A DNA stretch of 64,000 bases, taken from an uncultured Lachnospiraceae bacterium (GTDB lineage: Bacteria > Bacillota > Clostridia > Lachnospirales > Lachnospiraceae). The notes beneath the pieces are model-generated. The model saw only the letters and a list, made by a program, of their open reading frames with translations, had not been told where the DNA came from and did not search any database. The stretch is taken from assembly GCA_948473115.1 (NCBI GenBank), contig CAOKWI010000017.1:1-64000 (forward strand). The letters run 5' to 3'. Shown in pieces: positions 61,411 to 64,000 of this stretch. Every line of letters starts with the position of its first letter. Position 1 is the first letter of the stretch. The position numbers were made by a program, and so were the translations under genes.

Positions 61411-61494
61411 ATTGTCCCTTTATCCATGTTGTTCCTTTATCTACATTGTTCCTTTGTTCTATAAACAATATAACACGATTGAGACAAAAATCAA
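61411..61494 (-). promoter_or_regulatory. clpB promoter and repeated leader
   Basis: On the minus strand TTGATT (61489-61494), 16 bp, TATATT (61467-61472). The leader then holds three 17-18-bp repeats (plus text TTGTTCCTTTATCTACA, 61411-61462). The repeats lie downstream of the start site. Confidence 0.65.
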
Positions 61495-61553
61495 GAGGGT
61501 AAGTATAAAGTTTTTCTAAACGGATCCCGGATCATGGCACGGTTCCTCTCTCC

Positions 61554-63371
61554 TTAAATATCGCGCAGATCGAAGGCAGCCTTTTGTTGTTCACACAAGG
61601 ATTTACATACTCCCGCACCGTTTACCGCCCACTGCAATATGCCTATGATGTCAGCCTGAATCACATTCTGCTCCCGTGCGCTTGGTTCCGGATAAAAATA
61701 TTCATCTATCAACACCAGCAGGTTGGTTCCCACATTGCGAATCTCCATATAAATATTTGACAGGAGACTATCTGCCGTAGGATTACACTCACAATAGGAC
61801 AGAAGATCCTCCATCTGACCCTTTATGCTTTTCAGTTTCATGATATTTAGCGCTGCTTTACGTGTATATATACTGCCTTCTTGCAAAAATCCGCCAATCT
61901 TAGAAAGATAACCATATACGCGACTGCATTTCTCATATTCTGCATGTTGATCCATAATGGCGCTTACCCCCAGCTTTTCCTGAAGTAAACCCATCATAAT
62001 CTGCTCTTCAGGACAGTCCGCGGGATATCCATGTTCCTCGATATAGGCTTGAATCCGACCCGGTTCTGCCAGCCCCAGTATTTCTTCCGGAGAATAGTAC
62101 AGACCATATCTCAACAAATTAAATCCATTTTCTGCCACCTGATCCAGTGGCACTATTTTGTCGCTTCTTCTTTCTTTGCTTTCATTCCGTAACTCTTCCG
62201 TCATAGAATCAGATCTGACTAAGTTCTCTTTCAATCCCCTATAGAAAATCATTTGTTCCAGCATCATACTAAAACGATTTTGCACTATTCCACGCAGCCT
62301 TACCAAATCATTTTCATCAGCCCCAATATCCAACAGCGCATTGTTAAGAGAGACCCGGTCAATCAGCTTATTTGTAAAACATGGCCGTATGATAGTGTCT
62401 GTACTCATCTCATCCCGGATGTATCTCATCGCCTCCGCCTCTCCGTGTCCCCCGGTACCAACCCCATGAGTGGCAAAGTAGCTGTTTGAGTATGCAATGT
62501 TATATAATCTTATGATTTCTTTTACGTGTTTTCTCCAGCCGGGAATGTTCTTAACCTCTGTCTCTCCCTGGGCAATGATGCCGCTTATTTTTTCCGCTGT
62601 GTCATTGGAACTGGAAATCCTCTCTTCCTGAATCGGATCGCGTTTCTCTTCTGGAAGCTTCCGAATCCGCCTGTCAGCTATCGCGTTTTCATACTGCATT
62701 TCATTGGTCAGGTTCCTATAAAAGTTAAAAATGTTGGGCAGTCTCTGTCCCCGGCACATTACCTTTTGATACTTTTTAACCAGGACATCCGCTATGATGT
62801 GATCACCCTGCGACTTTCTGCCCTCATCATTTGCAAGACCGGTATCTGCCCGTCCGGCAAGCTTAACGGTATCTACCATCACGTCTATGGGTAAAAAGAG
62901 CTGCTTTCTATCCTCCACAGGGACCAGCGCTACCTCCACATCCATCTTCCGCTGTACAATATCTGCCGGAAAACCTACGGCCTGTACCGGATCTTTACAT
63001 TGGGAAAGGCAATCCGCTTCCGCCTCCAGCCGGGTATCATCATTCAGCGGCAGACCATTCAGCCACCGCCTGACGGGAACCTTCCCCCGCTTCTGCTGTA
63101 TGACATGCCCCAGTTCATGGGGAAGATGCTTCTCCTGCCCGGCACCCAGATAAACATTGGTTCCCTGGGTATAAGCCAGCGCGTTCAATTTCGCCGGTCT
63201 GGCGGAATTATAATGAATCCGCACATCATCAAAACTCATCCCAGAAGCTGCCTCAAAACGCGCTTTCATCCGGTCAGGAATTCCTGTGACATTCGGCGCC
63301 GCAGGATACACCGCATTTGCAGCATCCCGTCCGACAGATTGATGTCTGTCAATCGACTGGTGATAAAACAT
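61554..63371 (-). CDS. Stand-alone eCIS-core (DUF4157) domain protein
   Basis: 605 aa from the ATG at 63371. Residues about 28-115 form the eCIS-core domain: MKARFEAASGMSFDDVRIHY, then a strand and HELGH (85-89) of a zinc-protease-like helix. The remaining ~480 residues are mostly helical and not recognised; a QGDHIIADVLVKKYQKV stretch recurs in family members. Such N-terminal domains mark cargo of contractile injection systems in some bacteria, yet no injection-system gene lies in the window. No signal peptide or membrane segment. The gap 63372-63701 upstream shows only an AT-rich promoter-like region. Confidence 0.8.
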   Translation of the reverse strand: MFYHQSIDRHQSVGRDAANAVYPAAPNVTGIPDRMKARFEAASGMSFDDVRIHYNSARPAKLNALAYTQGTNVYLGAGQEKHLPHELGHVIQQKRGKVPVRRWLNGLPLNDDTRLEAEADCLSQCKDPVQAVGFPADIVQRKMDVEVALVPVEDRKQLFLPIDVMVDTVKLAGRADTGLANDEGRKSQGDHIIADVLVKKYQKVMCRGQRLPNIFNFYRNLTNEMQYENAIADRRIRKLPEEKRDPIQEERISSSNDTAEKISGIIAQGETEVKNIPGWRKHVKEIIRLYNIAYSNSYFATHGVGTGGHGEAEAMRYIRDEMSTDTIIRPCFTNKLIDRVSLNNALLDIGADENDLVRLRGIVQNRFSMMLEQMIFYRGLKENLVRSDSMTEELRNESKERRSDKIVPLDQVAENGFNLLRYGLYYSPEEILGLAEPGRIQAYIEEHGYPADCPEEQIMMGLLQEKLGVSAIMDQHAEYEKCSRVYGYLSKIGGFLQEGSIYTRKAALNIMKLKSIKGQMEDLLSYCECNPTADSLLSNIYMEIRNVGTNLLVLIDEYFYPEPSAREQNVIQADIIGILQWAVNGAGVCKSLCEQQKAAFDLRDI

Positions 63372-63701
63372 ACTGATCCCCCCCATAAAGCATCCATAAC
63401 TCTCTTCATATCCTGAAAATGCCAAAGTATTGCCTGCAAACCGGCTTGTTGGCTTTAATACTCCGTGCCGCGAAGCAGCATACACCGCTGCAATTCCTGC
63501 ACATCTGCCGGTGGCCCTAAAAAAGCTCTGATTAAGTCAATGCGCTTTCAGTATAACACACTTCCGGCAGAAGACATGAAAATTACTACAGATCCATAGT
63601 AAGCGATGTTACCTGTTTTCGTTTATTTCAATAAACCATTTATATTTTGTACGACTATAGGCAGCTATTGCGGCAATGCATTTTTATTTCACTTCCGCCA
63701 C

Positions 63702-63887
63702 TAATCAAAGACCCCGCAGCAAGCTGACGGGGTATCAATCTTGCAACGCAGCAAAGCTGAATGTGTCCTCCGGACACATTAGTATTTGACCCTCGCGGCA
63801 TTCGCCAAGCCAGCTTGCTGACTTTATGCTCGTGCAGGCAGCGGCACAAAGTCAGTTACACTGACTTGGCTCATTGCTCGCGGGAAT
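63702..63887 (-). repeat. Hairpin-rich dispersed element, copy D
   Basis: The longest copy, 186 bp. It has the CCCCG ... CGGGG end hairpin, an AATGTGTCC/GGACACATT hairpin, GACCCTCGCGGCATTCGCCA, an AAGTCAGT/ACTGACTT hairpin enclosed by GCCAAG/CTTGGC, and TTGCTCGCGGGAAT. The gene running in from the right edge ends inside it. Confidence 0.88.
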
Positions 63888-64000
63888 AAATACTGATAGG
63901 CAAGAAACTGTGATTTATCTTTCTCCGGCATGAACTCCGCCATTTTATCGATCAGACGGTCTGTTTCCCCATCCACTTCCCCCAGGGTGGTCAGATATTC
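63824..64000 (-). CDS. C-terminal end of an unknown gene (cut by the window edge)
   Basis: The minus strand reads EYLTTLGEVDGETDRLID, then KMAEFMPEKDKSQFLAYQYL. The following residues up to the stop at 63824 (ending Leu-Pro-Ala-Arg-Ala) are encoded by dispersed element copy D and are probably not native. The family cannot be told from the part visible. Confidence 0.6.
   Translation of the reverse strand, partial: EYLTTLGEVDGETDRLIDKMAEFMPEKDKSQFLAYQYLFPRAMSQVSVTDFVPLPARA

Noticed and set aside
61386..61553. CIRCE or CtsR operator upstream of clpB
   Set aside because: No TTAGCACTC-N9-GAGTGCTAA or GGTCAAANNNANAGGTCA-like pattern was seen; only a promoter and a short repeat.

Overview
The window looks like a chromosomal segment of a Gram-positive gut-type Clostridia, most probably Lachnospiraceae. 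The signs are strong AGGAGG-type ribosome binding sites, GHKL/AgrC-type kinases with a LytTR regulator, a DegV protein, a Memo/AMMECR1/radical-SAM module, a DUF4250 protein, GPH-family sugar symporters next to GH2/GH3/GH43/GH78 enzymes, and many ABC exporters. The genus cannot be fixed by reading alone. No rRNA, tRNA, CRISPR array, phage module or complete insertion sequence was recognised.

Layout. 0-7 kb: flotillin floA, an NfeD protein and a Spo0B-like kinase as one operon; DegV; a lipoprotein; and an AgrC/LytTR two-component pair. 7-9.4 kb: radical SAM enzyme AmrS and a Memo-AMMECR1 fusion. 9.4-14.4 kb: small metabolic and transport genes, a methyltransferase remnant and an AraC regulator divergent from a ThuA/Gfo-Idh-MocA pair (14.7-16.5 kb). 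16.5-23 kb: two broken DUF3892 paralogues carrying miniature transposable elements, flanking an AraC-GyrI regulator, an ABC exporter and its XRE regulator. 23-38.5 kb: a carbohydrate utilisation locus, all on the minus strand, with two GPH symporters, TetR, AraC, a domain-swapped GH3, a GH2-GH43 fusion and a GH78 alpha-L-rhamnosidase, fitting uptake and breakdown of a rhamnose-containing plant or host glycan. 38.7-42.2 kb: small unknown genes and gene fragments. 42.3-47 kb: a TetR regulator and a two-subunit ABC exporter sharing a candidate operator. 47-58.7 kb: polysaccharide deacetylase, a leucine-rich-repeat lipoprotein, a chemoreceptor co-transcribed with a heterodimeric ABC exporter, an ASKHA corrinoid-activation-type protein and DUF4250. 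58.8-64 kb: clpB, a stand-alone eCIS-core (DUF4157) protein and the end of an unknown gene.

Three patterns cut across the genes and are the main news. First, short tandem repeats occur at about fourteen loci, each with its own unit. Inside reading frames the unit is a multiple of three (12, 18, 30, 33, 36 or 42 bp) and usually sits in a loop or interdomain linker; outside genes it is not (14/15, 20, 26, 38 bp), and in three cases the unit contains the stop codon of the adjacent gene. Second, a hairpin-rich dispersed element of about 115-190 bp is present in three full and two partial copies, with near-invariant blocks (GACCCTCGCGGCATTCG and TTGCTCGCGGGAAT) around hairpins of changing sequence. 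It looks like a mobile structured RNA or terminator element; one copy lies in frame inside a lipoprotein signal peptide. Third, three families of miniature inverted-repeat elements are present, two with clear target duplications.
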